64,000 nucleotides of DNA from positions 62,001 to 126,000 of the forward strand of contig JAGBNN010000002.1 in the NCBI GenBank assembly GCA_017634385.1, written 5' to 3'. Positions 9,361 through 18,023 of the stretch are shown here, one piece after another. Numbering within the stretch: the first letter of the stretch is position 1; every line of letters begins with the position of its first letter. Origin of the DNA: Bacilli bacterium. Lineage in GTDB: Bacteria; Bacillota_I; Bacilli_A; RF39; UBA660. The notes under the pieces are model-generated. The model saw nothing but the letters and a program-made list of their open reading frames with translations, was not told the origin of the DNA and searched no databases. Made by a program: the position numbers and the translations under genes.

Positions 9361-9388
9361 AAAAAATAGAACTAAAAAGTTCTATTTT
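9361..9388 (-). terminator. First terminator after rplT
   Basis: Hairpin AAAATAGAAC / GTTCTATTTT followed by a T-rich run, overlapping the rplT stop region. Confidence 0.85.
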
Positions 9389-9936
9389 AATGCTTCTAAT
9401 AATTCAGCTTTTTTCATTGAAGTATAACCTTCAATTTTTTTAGTTTTTGCTAAAGCTTTTAATTCTGCTACTGTCATTTTTGATAAATCTTTTGATTCTT
9501 CTTTAACAGTTGCTTTTTTTGTAGTTTCCTTTTTTTCTTCTACTTTTTTAGTAGTTTCTTTTTTAGGAGCTGAAAGTTTTCCATTTAAAGCATCTTTAGC
9601 TGTTTTTACAAGTTCTGCAAATGCTTTTTCATCATTAATAGCAAGTTCTGAAAGCATCTTTCTATTAATTACTATATCTGCTTTATTTAAACCATTAATG
9701 AACTTAGAATAACTAATATCATTCATTCTACAAGCAGCATTTATACGAGTAATCCATAATTTTCTGAAAGTTCTTTTGTTTTGTCTTCTATCTCTATATG
9801 CATATTTTCCAGAATGCATTACTTGTTCTTTAGCTGTTTTGAATAATCTATGTTTACTTCCAAAATATCCTTTAGCTTGTTTTAAAATCTTTTTATGTTT
9901 AGCTTTTGTTATCTTACCATCTTTAACTCTTGCCAT
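9382..9936 (-). CDS. rplT: Ribosomal protein L20 with C-terminal Rho_N/SAP-like extension
   Basis: Large-subunit protein L20, needed for 50S assembly and usual feedback regulator of this operon. Residues 1 to about 117 are a normal L20 (start [20 protein letters not shown]). Ordinary L20 ends near there, but this protein continues to 184. The addition is a Lys/Thr/Glu-rich linker with APKKETTKK and [10 protein letters not shown] repeats (118-150), then [20 protein letters not shown] and a following helix ending AELLEALK, which matches the helix-extended-loop-helix pattern of Rho_N/SAP-type nucleic-acid-binding domains. AGGTGATG precedes the ATG. Downstream are two terminators. Confidence 0.97.
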   Translation of the reverse strand: MARVKDGKITKAKHKKILKQAKGYFGSKHRLFKTAKEQVMHSGKYAYRDRRQNKRTFRKLWITRINAACRMNDISYSKFINGLNKADIVINRKMLSELAINDEKAFAELVKTAKDALNGKLSAPKKETTKKVEEKKETTKKATVKEESKDLSKMTVAELKALAKTKKIEGYTSMKKAELLEALK

Positions 9937-9949
9937 ATTACATCACCTA

Positions 9950-10156
9950 TTATCTCATTCTATCTATAAGTCTTTTTAATCTATTATTATCAGCCTTAGA
10001 TAGTCCTTGATCCTTTCTTAATTTTCTAATTTTTTTAGTTGGTTTCTTAGATGTTAAATGTCCTGCACCTTTTTTCTTATATTTTACAGAACCAGAATTT
10101 CTTAATATAAAATTCTTTTTAGTTCCTCTATGAGTTTTTTGTTTAATTTTTTTCAT
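9950..10156 (-). CDS. rpmI: Ribosomal protein L35
   Basis: A 68-residue, very basic large-subunit protein. It shows the family's KxKTxRGxxKxF start (MKKIKQKTHRGTKKNF), the GxVKxKxAGxxH segment (SVKYKKKGAGHLTSKK) and C-terminal helix RLKRLIDRMR. It lies between infC and rplT with 13 and 1 base spacings, the usual infC-rpmI-rplT operon. AAGGAAGG precedes the ATG. Confidence 0.97.
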   Translation of the reverse strand: MKKIKQKTHRGTKKNFILRNSGSVKYKKKGAGHLTSKKPTKKIRKLRKDQGLSKADNNRLKRLIDRMR

Positions 10157-10157
10157 A

Positions 10158-10691
10158 TTACTTACCTTCCTTTTTTATTGGTGCGATCATCATAAACATA
10201 CTTCTCATTTCCATAGTAGGTTCTTTTTCAACTGCACCATATTCTTTTACAGCTTCTGCAAAACGAAGTAAAACATCTTTACCAAGTTCTGTATGAGCCA
10301 TTTCTCTTCCTTTAAATCTTATAGTTACTTTTATTCTATGACCTTTTTCTAAGTATTTAATAACTTGTTTTAATCTTGTATTAAAATCATGAATATCAAT
10401 ATTTACTGATAATCTGAATTCCTTCATCTCAGTATTATTTTCTCTTTGTTTCTTTGATGCTTCTTTTTGTTTCTTTCTTTTTTCATATTTGAATTTGTTA
10501 TAATCCATAAGTTTACATACAGGTTTTTCAGCATTTGCATTCATTAAAACTAAATCAAATCCTGCTACATTAGCTAATGTTAGTGCATCCTCTCTAGTTT
10601 TTAAACCTAATTGTTCTCCTTTTGGACCAATTACAAGAACTTCTTTAGCTCTTATTTGCTCATTAATAAGCATTTCTTTTTCCTTTGCTAT
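10158..10691 (-). CDS. infC: Translation initiation factor IF-3, probable ATA start
   Basis: IF-3 binds the 30S subunit, prevents premature 50S joining and checks the start codon. The N-domain LINEQIRAKEVLVIGPKGE and C-domain (IRFKGREMAHTELGKDVLLR, MEMRSMFMMIAP) are both present. Start choice: GGAGGTG at 10699-10705 lies 7-9 bases before an ATA codon at 10691, giving (M)AKEKEMLINEQIRAKEV, which aligns with the MSKDFIINEQIRAREV start of Geobacillus IF-3, itself from an AUU codon. The alternative ATG 10673 has a weaker AAAGGA. Longer in-frame starts run through the terminator hairpin. Rare start codons in infC are the known basis of IF-3 self-regulation. Confidence 0.93.
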   Translation of the reverse strand: MAKEKEMLINEQIRAKEVLVIGPKGEQLGLKTREDALTLANVAGFDLVLMNANAEKPVCKLMDYNKFKYEKRKKQKEASKKQRENNTEMKEFRLSVNIDIHDFNTRLKQVIKYLEKGHRIKVTIRFKGREMAHTELGKDVLLRFAEAVKEYGAVEKEPTMEMRSMFMMIAPIKKEGK

Positions 10692-10706
10692 AGCAAAACA
10701 CCTCCA

Positions 10707-10836
10707 TAAAAAAATGAATACTAATGTATTCACTCACCACCAAAGACAATAAAATATTTATTTTAAATGGCCTTTGACCTATTACTACTTGTAATCAGGT
10801 GAGATATACATCTTCTTTCCTTTTTTTCAAAACTAC
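10707..10836 (-). promoter_or_regulatory. L20-type leader with attenuator, controls infC-rpmI-rplT
   Basis: Leader RNA from the promoter to the infC ribosome site. It ends in an intrinsic terminator (TGAATAC / GTATTCA followed by seven T, 10708-10732) immediately ahead of the GGAGG. Upstream, CTCACC can pair at long range with GGTGAG, and AAAGGCC and TCTTTGG segments offer the alternative pairing typical of the Bacillus L20 leader (Rfam L20_leader). Binding of free L20 would favour termination. The assignment rests on position, attenuator and complementary segments. Confidence 0.85.
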
Positions 10837-10842
10837 ATTAAG

Positions 10843-10871
10843 ATTATATATTATTATTTTATATTTGTAAA
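10843..10871 (-). promoter_or_regulatory. Promoter of infC operon
   Basis: TTTACA (10866-10871) and TATAAT (10843-10848) with a 17-base spacer on the minus strand, just upstream of the L20 leader: a near-consensus housekeeping promoter. Confidence 0.85.
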
Positions 10872-10883
10872 GTATTTTATTAA

Positions 10884-10911
10884 AAAAAAAGAGATTTTAC
10901 TCTCTTTTTAT
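10884..10911 (-). terminator. Terminator after the 642-residue membrane protein gene
   Basis: Hairpin AAAAAGAGA / TCTCTTTTT followed by a T run overlaps the stop codon and ends the rlmN-to-membrane-protein gene run. Confidence 0.85.
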
Positions 10912-12836
10912 TTTGCTAAATATAATCCGTATAAGTTTCCAGTTTTACCTTTTGATTTAGTAATTATAAATACATTTTTAGTTTTATAATTTTGATATAC
11001 TGAATTTATTTGTGCTTTTTTAATTGTTTTAATAACTCTTCCTCTTGAATTAACAACCTTTACATAATTATCTGAAGAATTATTTATAAATAATGTTCCT
11101 CTGTATGGAGGTATCATTTCACCTAAACCATCATTTAATTTTTCATTATCTTTTAATTTATATTTTCTTGTTTTATATGTGTTTGAATCATATATTTTTA
11201 CTACTTTATCATCTAAATATATTATAGAATCATTACTATATTTTAAATAATTTCCAGATTTAACTTTAATTATTTCCTTACCTTTTTCATTTAAAATAAC
11301 AGTATTATTAGTAGTATCATTATATTTAAATAATTTTTTATTATTGATAGTAAGTGTACTTGCAAGTGTAGACTCACTATTTAAAGCTTTATTTTGTTTT
11401 GCAGAATATAAAACTAACGAAGTAGCATAATCATTGCCAAATGTTTTTTCTTTATCAATTACGACTATTTCATTTTTAGATTTTAATAATTCTTTGTTTT
11501 TAGCATCATATAATACAAATAATCCTTTATATGATGTATTTGTTGATGCATATGAATACTTAATTACTTTATATCCATCTGCATATTGAGTATATCTTTG
11601 TGCAACCAAACTATTATCTTCTAATTTATATAATACATTATTATTTTTCATATCATAAATATATGTTTTTGCAGTATCACAATTATATACATTACATGAT
11701 ATTTGTAAAAATGCATTTTCTTCATCAATATTTAACTTAGTTACACTTGAATATATTGAAGATTTATCTTTCTTATATGAATATATTTTATTAAATTTTT
11801 TCTTATCTACATCAAGTGTTCCTATTTCTTTATTAACAGTATCATCAACTAAAATTATATTTTGATTTTTTGAATATAATGCTGATGAATATATATAATA
11901 TTTATTAGTATCAACCTTTTCTGATAATTCATTTATTAAATCTACTTTTACAAAACTATCTTCAATTAATACTTGTTTTCCATTAGCACCTAAAGTATAT
12001 TTTTTCTTTTTACCATTATCACTTTTTGTAATAATTAATTCTCCAACATTAGAAGAAGAAACATAAGATTCAAATACATCTCCGCGTACTTCTAATTTCT
12101 TTATATCAAAATATTGATATACTGCATTTTTTACATCTCTTAATACTAGAAATGCAGTTTCATTTTTATCATTTAATACTTCTCTAGATACTTTATAACC
12201 GTTTAATACTTGATCACCTTTTGAATTTAATAAAATATATTGATCATCAATGTTAATATATATAATATTTCCTTCATTATAAGTATTATATTCTTTTATA
12301 TTGTTATAAATTTCTTTACCATTTTTATCTAATATAGTATAAGTTTTATCATTTTTCATTAAAATGTAATTATCTGTAAGTACATTTAAAATATTTTTAG
12401 TTGAATATAATTCTTTACCATTTTTTGAATTAATAGTATATCCAACTACCTTATTATCAGTAACATTAGATTTTTTCATAATAAAATAATTATTTGATAC
12501 TTGATATGGCTTTTTTGTAACTTTCTCATTAGCATTATATTTATTAGTATATTTAGCTACTGTTTTACCATCTTTATTAAGTAAATAAACTTTACTTGTT
12601 TTTAATTTATTTCCTTCTTCTGCCATAATAGAATTACAATAAGAATCTAAACATTCAACGTTGTAATACTTATTTTTTAAAATTCTTTTAACACTTTTAA
12701 TATCATCAGATTTAAATAATGTAACTATACTCCCTACTACTAAACCAATTACAATTAAACAAGCAAAACATAAAATTAATTTTTTAATGTTTTCACTTTT
12801 TTTATTTGTATTTTTCTTTTCTACTTCATTCCCCAT
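10908..12836 (-). CDS. Unknown membrane-anchored beta-repeat protein
   Basis: A 642-residue protein with a short Lys/Asn-rich cytoplasmic head, one membrane segment (LILCFACLIVIGLVVGSIVTLF, about 20-42) and a large region outside. That region repeats short beta-rich units such as TYTILDKNGKEIYNNIKEY, QYILLNSKGDQVLNGYK, NTVILNEKGKEIIKVKSG and YVKVVNSRGRVIKTIKK. This strand-(D/N)xxG-strand pattern resembles WG-repeat or propeller-like proteins. No enzyme motif is seen. It is the last gene of the rlmN-prpC-prkC-rsgA-rpe run, where other Firmicutes often have thiN, and is followed by a terminator. AGGAGG precedes the ATG. A PrkC-linked envelope sensor is possible but speculative. Confidence 0.75.
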   Translation of the reverse strand: MGNEVEKKNTNKKSENIKKLILCFACLIVIGLVVGSIVTLFKSDDIKSVKRILKNKYYNVECLDSYCNSIMAEEGNKLKTSKVYLLNKDGKTVAKYTNKYNANEKVTKKPYQVSNNYFIMKKSNVTDNKVVGYTINSKNGKELYSTKNILNVLTDNYILMKNDKTYTILDKNGKEIYNNIKEYNTYNEGNIIYINIDDQYILLNSKGDQVLNGYKVSREVLNDKNETAFLVLRDVKNAVYQYFDIKKLEVRGDVFESYVSSSNVGELIITKSDNGKKKKYTLGANGKQVLIEDSFVKVDLINELSEKVDTNKYYIYSSALYSKNQNIILVDDTVNKEIGTLDVDKKKFNKIYSYKKDKSSIYSSVTKLNIDEENAFLQISCNVYNCDTAKTYIYDMKNNNVLYKLEDNSLVAQRYTQYADGYKVIKYSYASTNTSYKGLFVLYDAKNKELLKSKNEIVVIDKEKTFGNDYATSLVLYSAKQNKALNSESTLASTLTINNKKLFKYNDTTNNTVILNEKGKEIIKVKSGNYLKYSNDSIIYLDDKVVKIYDSNTYKTRKYKLKDNEKLNDGLGEMIPPYRGTLFINNSSDNYVKVVNSRGRVIKTIKKAQINSVYQNYKTKNVFIITKSKGKTGNLYGLYLAK

Positions 12837-12877
12837 TTTAATATCCTCCTACTATAGACAATTATATTATAAATAAT

Positions 12878-13513
12878 TTATTTTTGCAATAAAATATCAT
12901 TTATTTTTTCTTCATAATTATTATCTTTTGTAATATAACTTCCTGATACTACTATATCAACTAAATCAGTTACTTTTTTTATAGTATTATTATTTATTCC
13001 GCCATCTACTTCTACTATAAATTTATAATTACTTTTTAAATTATTAAGTAATTTTAGCTTTTCAATAGTTTCTTCTTTAAATTCTTGTCCGCCTTTACCA
13101 GGATTAACACTCATGATTAATACTTGATCTATTTTATCTAAATAACTATATATTTCACTAATATTTGTTTCTGGATTTATTGCTATACCAACTTTAATAT
13201 TATTTTTCTTTATCTTATTAATATATTTTTCAATATTATTTGATGCTTCATAATGAATATTTATTGTTTCTGGGTTTAATTTAATATAATCATCTAATAT
13301 ATTATCAAGATTAGTACTCATTATATGTACATCTAAATCTTTTTTTGATAATTCTGATATTTCATATGCTTCTTTTATAGAAAAAGATGAACTTGGTGTA
13401 AATGTTGAATCCATTATATCTAAATGTAATTTAGTTATATTAGTTTCATTTAATTTTTTTATCCAATTTTTATAATCATTTTTAACGCTTAGAATTGAAA
13501 CCGCTAATTTCAT
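12878..13513 (-). CDS. rpe: Ribulose-phosphate 3-epimerase
   Basis: TIM-barrel enzyme interconverting ribulose 5-phosphate and xylulose 5-phosphate in the pentose phosphate pathway. The 211 residues include the metal-site motifs LHLDIMDSTFTP, VHIMSTN, IHYEA, the MSVNPGKGGQEF loop and VEVDGGINNNT, plus phosphate-binding VSGSYI. The usual DGxFVPN reads DSTFTPS, a divergent form. The start overlaps the rsgA end by 32 bases and has an AGGTG ribosome site within rsgA. Confidence 0.93.
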   Translation of the reverse strand: MKLAVSILSVKNDYKNWIKKLNETNITKLHLDIMDSTFTPSSSFSIKEAYEISELSKKDLDVHIMSTNLDNILDDYIKLNPETINIHYEASNNIEKYINKIKKNNIKVGIAINPETNISEIYSYLDKIDQVLIMSVNPGKGGQEFKEETIEKLKLLNNLKSNYKFIVEVDGGINNNTIKKVTDLVDIVVSGSYITKDNNYEEKINDILLQK

Positions 13514-14351
13514 TTTTACACCTACTTTTTTCTTCTATGAAATTTAAATAATTTTCATATCTTTCTTTTAATATTATATCTTCTTTTACTTTATTTTTTA
13601 TTTCACAAACATCTTCATTTATATGCATACAATCAGAATATTTACATTTATCTCTATATGTATTAAATTCTACAAAATTATCTCTAATATCTTCTTTCGA
13701 CATATCAATAAACGATAAAGAAGAAAATCCTGGAGTATCCGCAAGTAATCCATCAAACAATTCATATAATTCAATTGCTCTTGTTGTATGTTTTCCTCTT
13801 CCTAAAGCTTTAGATATTTCATTAGTATCTAAATTTAAATTACCTAATTTATTGATTAATGTACTTTTTCCTACTCCTGTTTGGCCAGTTAATATTGTTA
13901 CTTTATTTTTAAATATTTTCTTTATATCTTCTATTTGATTATTTATAAAAACTTTATATCCTATCTTTTTATAATATCCAATTATTTCATCAATATACTT
14001 AGTATCTTCTAATAAATCATATTTAGTAAAACATATTATTGGAATTATATTATTATATTCTATAATATTTATCATTTTATCTAATAAATTAGAAGAGAAT
14101 TCTGGATTTGTACAACTAGTTACTACTACTGCTTGATCTATATTAGCAACTGGTGGCCTTATTAATTCATTTTTTCTATCAAGTATTTTATCAATTACTT
14201 TTTTTTCTGTATCTACAAATACATTATCACCAACAAGAGGAGTAATATTCTTATTTCTAAATACTCCTCTTGCTTTTGTGATTATAGTTTCATTATTTTC
14301 AAGTTTAATTGTGTAATCATTACTTAATATCTTTATTATTTTTCCATTCAT
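13482..14351 (-). CDS. rsgA: Ribosome small-subunit GTPase RsgA
   Basis: Circularly permuted GTPase that matures and checks the 30S subunit. It has an N-terminal OB fold, then NKxD-type TKYD, the P-loop GQTGVGKSTLINKL, switch motif DTPGFSS and a C-terminal zinc site (C-x-x-x-x-C-x-H-x-x-x-x-x-C in KCKYSDCMHINEDVCEIK). Length 289 is typical. Its ATG shares an A with the prkC stop (TAATG), so the two are translationally coupled. It follows prkC as in many Firmicutes. Confidence 0.96.
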   Translation of the reverse strand: MNGKIIKILSNDYTIKLENNETIITKARGVFRNKNITPLVGDNVFVDTEKKVIDKILDRKNELIRPPVANIDQAVVVTSCTNPEFSSNLLDKMINIIEYNNIIPIICFTKYDLLEDTKYIDEIIGYYKKIGYKVFINNQIEDIKKIFKNKVTILTGQTGVGKSTLINKLGNLNLDTNEISKALGRGKHTTRAIELYELFDGLLADTPGFSSLSFIDMSKEDIRDNFVEFNTYRDKCKYSDCMHINEDVCEIKNKVKEDIILKERYENYLNFIEEKSRCKNEISGFNSKR

Positions 14352-16159
14352 TATTCGTCACCATTATTATATGGAACCATATTGTCATTAGAATTAGAAC
14401 TATTATTACTACTATTATTTGAAGTATCATCAGTAGTAGCCGGTTTAGAACTTTTCTTTGCAATTGTTATTTTTAATGTAGTTCTTTCTGCTATTTCAGA
14501 TCCAGCTGCTCTATTTTGAGCAATTATTGTACCAGGAGCTACAGAATCATCTTCTTTTTCTTCTGTTTCTAATGTAATGCCATATTCTTGACAGAATTTT
14601 TTTACTTCATCTAATTTATATTTTTCTTTTACAAAATCTGGATATTCTTTTAATATTTTTGGTAAGAATAATGTTATAGTATCACCTTTTATTAAGTTAG
14701 TACCTTTTTCAACTGATTGAGCAATAATAAGATTTTCTTTACCTTTATATTTTTCTTTATCGTTTACAGTTTGATAATCTATAGTTACTTGTAATCCTTT
14801 TACTTCAAGTTCTGCTTGAATTTTATTATAATCTTGATTTGTATAATCTTCTATTGTAATCTTATCAGAACCAAGTGATTTATATAATGTTATAGTTGCA
14901 CCTTTTTTAACAGTTTCTCTTGCTTTTGGACTAGTTTTAGATACTTTTCCTTTTTCAATTTCTTCAGTATAATCTTCTTTTATATCACTATTTACTACTA
15001 AACCTTTTTTCTCAAGTTCTTTTGTTGCTTCTCTTACAGATAAACCTGTAACATCAGGAACTCTTACATCTGGTGTTCTAAATACTGTTGGAATCACAAC
15101 AAATATAAATAAAAATGCAAATAATATAATTGAACAACCAATAATTAACCATTTTGTTAATTTACCTTTTTTATTATATTCTTCTTCAGTTACTTCTTTT
15201 ACTTCTACTTCTTTACTAGGTTCTTTTTTATTTTTTTCTTTTGTTTTTATTTCATCTTTTAAAGTATCTAGTACTTTTGTTTCATCTAAATCATCTTCTG
15301 GATATTTAAATACTATTTTTTCTTCATTTTCTCTATCTAATGATAATGCACTTTTCAAATCATCTTGTAATTCTCTTACGTTGTTATATCTGTTTTTAGG
15401 ATTTTTAGCAGTACATTTAAGAATAATATTTTCAACTGATTGTGGAACTTTAGAATTTACTTTTCTAATACTTGGCATTGGTTCTTTTATATGTTTAAGT
15501 GCTATTTCAACTGCAGTTTCTCCTCTAAAAGGCATAGTACCTGCAAGCATTTCATAAAATAATATTCCAAGTGAATATATATCACTTTTTATAGTTGATC
15601 CTTTACCAGCTGCTTGTTCTGGTGGTAAATAATGTACAGATCCCATAACTGAATTTGTTTGAGTTAAATCAGCAGCATTAATAGCCATTGCTATACCAAA
15701 ATCTGTTATTTTTACCATACCATCTTCTAATATCATTATGTTTTGTGGTTTAATATCTCTATGAATAATATATGAATCATGCGCAGATGCAAGTCCATCT
15801 GTTAATTGAACCATAATATCTATTGCTTCTGATACTGTTAAATGTCCACGCTTTTTTATTAATTGTTTTAATGTTTTTCCATCTATATATTCCATTACGA
15901 TATAGAAACTTCCATTATCTTCTCCTACATCATACATTTCTACTATATTTGGATGATTTAGAGAAGATGCACTTAAAGCTTCTCTTTGAAATCTTCTTAC
16001 AAATTTTTCATCATCAGCAAGATCTCCTCTAAGTACTTTTACTGCAACATTTCTTTCTAATATTGTGTCATAAGCTAAGAAAACATTAGCCATTCCACCT
16101 TCACCAATAGATTTAATAATTTCATATCTATCGTTTATTTTATCACCTTTTGTAAACAT
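14351..16159 (-). CDS. prkC: PASTA-domain serine/threonine kinase PrkC
   Basis: Membrane kinase that senses cell-wall fragments. The kinase domain (about 10-270) has GEGGMANVFLA, VAVKVL, HRDIKPQN and DFGIAMA. A charged linker (about 280-335) leads to one membrane helix (WLIIGCSIILFAFLFIFVV, about 337-360). Three PASTA domains follow outside: VPDVTGLSVREATKELEKKG; ITIEDYTNQDYNKIQAELE; and a more divergent one from YPDFVKEKYKLDEVKKF. The tail is Ser/Asn-rich. The start overlaps the prpC stop by one base. With prpC it forms the usual kinase/phosphatase pair. Confidence 0.97.
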   Translation of the reverse strand: MFTKGDKINDRYEIIKSIGEGGMANVFLAYDTILERNVAVKVLRGDLADDEKFVRRFQREALSASSLNHPNIVEMYDVGEDNGSFYIVMEYIDGKTLKQLIKKRGHLTVSEAIDIMVQLTDGLASAHDSYIIHRDIKPQNIMILEDGMVKITDFGIAMAINAADLTQTNSVMGSVHYLPPEQAAGKGSTIKSDIYSLGILFYEMLAGTMPFRGETAVEIALKHIKEPMPSIRKVNSKVPQSVENIILKCTAKNPKNRYNNVRELQDDLKSALSLDRENEEKIVFKYPEDDLDETKVLDTLKDEIKTKEKNKKEPSKEVEVKEVTEEEYNKKGKLTKWLIIGCSIILFAFLFIFVVIPTVFRTPDVRVPDVTGLSVREATKELEKKGLVVNSDIKEDYTEEIEKGKVSKTSPKARETVKKGATITLYKSLGSDKITIEDYTNQDYNKIQAELEVKGLQVTIDYQTVNDKEKYKGKENLIIAQSVEKGTNLIKGDTITLFLPKILKEYPDFVKEKYKLDEVKKFCQEYGITLETEEKEDDSVAPGTIIAQNRAAGSEIAERTTLKITIAKKSSKPATTDDTSNNSSNNSSNSNDNMVPYNNGDE

Positions 16160-16902
16160 TACTCATTTACCTCCTCTTTAGTTAATAAACAAGCAATTGA
16201 GATGTTATCAGTACCACCTCTTACATTACTTTTTCTAATTAATTTAGTGACTTTTTCTTCTAATGTTCCATCTCCAGTTAATACTTTTTCAATTTGAGTT
16301 TCATTAAGCATAGTAGTAAGTCCATCACTACATAAAAGTATTCCATCTATATCTGTATCTACATCGAATATATCAACTTCAGCAGGATTATTAGCTCCTA
16401 GTGCTCTCATAAGTATATTTTTTCTTGGATGATGTTCTGCTTCTTCCTCAGTTAATTCACCAGATTCTACTAGTAAATTTACTAATGTATGAGGTTTTGT
16501 TACTCTATATAATTTTTCTTTTTTAAGAACATATCCTGATGAATCACCTACATTAGCAAATAATAAATAATCTTTTGTAAATAAAGCTGCTACAAAAGTA
16601 GTTCCCATTCCTTTGCTTTCTTCATATATAGCTGTATAATCAAAAATTGATTTATTAATAGCAGCTACTTCTTCTCTAATCCAATTAACAGCTTTAGCTT
16701 TATCTCCTAATGTTTCTAATTCTTCGAATTTTTTAGTTATATGGTCAACTGCCATTGATGAAGCTACTTCACCACATTTATGTCCACCCATTCCATCTGC
16801 TACAACAAGTAAATATTCATTATTAGCATTTTTTAATATTGTTACACTATCTTCATTATGATCTCTTACTTTACCAGTATCTGTTAAGAAAAATGTTTTC
16901 AT
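16159..16902 (-). CDS. prpC: PP2C-type protein phosphatase PrpC (Stp)
   Basis: Metal-dependent serine/threonine phosphatase that reverses PrkC phosphorylation. The 247 residues carry the PP2C motifs: TDTGKVRDHNEDS at the N-terminus, VADGMGGHKCGEVAS, FANVGDSSGYV, LCSDGLTTML and GGTDNISIA, with all metal-binding aspartates present. GGAGG precedes the ATG. It lies between rlmN and prkC, the standard order. Confidence 0.97.
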   Translation of the reverse strand: MKTFFLTDTGKVRDHNEDSVTILKNANNEYLLVVADGMGGHKCGEVASSMAVDHITKKFEELETLGDKAKAVNWIREEVAAINKSIFDYTAIYEESKGMGTTFVAALFTKDYLLFANVGDSSGYVLKKEKLYRVTKPHTLVNLLVESGELTEEEAEHHPRKNILMRALGANNPAEVDIFDVDTDIDGILLCSDGLTTMLNETQIEKVLTGDGTLEEKVTKLIRKSNVRGGTDNISIACLLTKEEVNE

Positions 16903-16911
16903 ATTTGCCTC

Positions 16912-17925
16912 CTAATTTTCAGATCTTAATTGTCCGCATGCTGCAGATACTTTAGATCCAAATTCCCTTCTTATTGTTACGTTTATATTATTCTCTTTAA
17001 GTATATCACAAAATCTACTTATTTGAGAAGGTTTTGAACGTTTAAAACCAATATTATTTGTCTCATTATATGCAATTAAATTTACATAGCAATTTATACC
17101 TTTTAATAATTCACTTAATTCTTTAGCACATTCATCACTATCATTAATTCCATCTATCATTATATATTCAAAAGTAACTCTTCTATTAGTTAATTTAATA
17201 TAGTCTTTTACCGCTTTCATTATTTCTTCTATATTATATACTTTATTTATTTTCATTATTTTACTTCTTATCTCATTATTTGGAGCATGAAGTGAAATAG
17301 CTAAATTAACTTGTGAATATGCATTAGCAAATTCATTTATTTTAGGTACAATTCCAGAAGTTGAAACAGTTATATGTCTTGCTCCTATTGCAAGTGCATA
17401 ATCGTCATTTACTATATTTATAAAATCAATTACATTATCATAATTATCAAATGGTTCTCCAATACCCATAATAACTATTCTAGATATTCTTTCTTTTATA
17501 TCATTTTGTGCTTCAATTACTTGAAGAAGCATTTCATCTGTTGTAAGATTTCTTACTTTTTTAAGTCTACCGCTTTCACAAAAAGCGCATCCCATATTAC
17601 AACCTATTTGAGAAGATACACATATACTTACTCCGTAATCATGATACATTATTACAGATTCTATCTTATTTCCGTCACTTAATTCAAATAAATATTTTTT
17701 TACATCTTCGTCTTCTTGTTTTTTAACAATTTTTAATGAATTAAATTCAAAATCTTGTTTTAATAAATTTATAGAATCTTTATTAACGTTTGTTATCTCA
17801 TCAAATGATTTGATATTTTTTCTGTATACCCATTCAAATATTTGAGTTGCTCTAAACTTTTTATCATTATGTGATAAAAAATATTCTTCTAATTTTTTTC
17901 TTGTAATACTATATATACTTCTCAT
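16912..17925 (-). CDS. rlmN: Dual-specificity 23S rRNA/tRNA adenine-C2 methyltransferase RlmN
   Basis: Radical SAM enzyme methylating C2 of A2503 in 23S rRNA and A37 in some tRNAs. The cluster motif is CNMGCAFC (CxxxCxxC). MGIGEPFDNYDNV and the second catalytic cysteine in AACGQLR near the C-terminus are present. Length 337 is normal. Its start region follows the sigE terminator, so rlmN heads the prpC-prkC-rsgA-rpe run. GGGAAGTG precedes the ATG. Confidence 0.96.
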   Translation of the reverse strand: MRSIYSITRKKLEEYFLSHNDKKFRATQIFEWVYRKNIKSFDEITNVNKDSINLLKQDFEFNSLKIVKKQEDEDVKKYLFELSDGNKIESVIMYHDYGVSICVSSQIGCNMGCAFCESGRLKKVRNLTTDEMLLQVIEAQNDIKERISRIVIMGIGEPFDNYDNVIDFINIVNDDYALAIGARHITVSTSGIVPKINEFANAYSQVNLAISLHAPNNEIRSKIMKINKVYNIEEIMKAVKDYIKLTNRRVTFEYIMIDGINDSDECAKELSELLKGINCYVNLIAYNETNNIGFKRSKPSQISRFCDILKENNINVTIRREFGSKVSAACGQLRSEN

Positions 17926-17965
17926 AATTCACTTCCCATTAATAAATTATATCATAAATATACAC

Positions 17966-18011
17966 AAAAAAATGAAAAACACATACTTTACACAATGTTT
18001 TTCATTTTTTA
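17966..18011 (-). terminator. sigE terminator (near-symmetrical)
   Basis: Long hairpin with arms AAAAAATGAAAAACA and TGTTTTTCATTTTTT flanked by T on both strands. It separates sigE from rlmN. Confidence 0.85.
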
Positions 18012-18023
18012 TTTACATTTACT

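Noticed and set aside
10692..10733. Longer infC start at 10733
   Set aside because: It would begin inside the attenuator hairpin, upstream of the ribosome site, and adds residues absent from IF-3.
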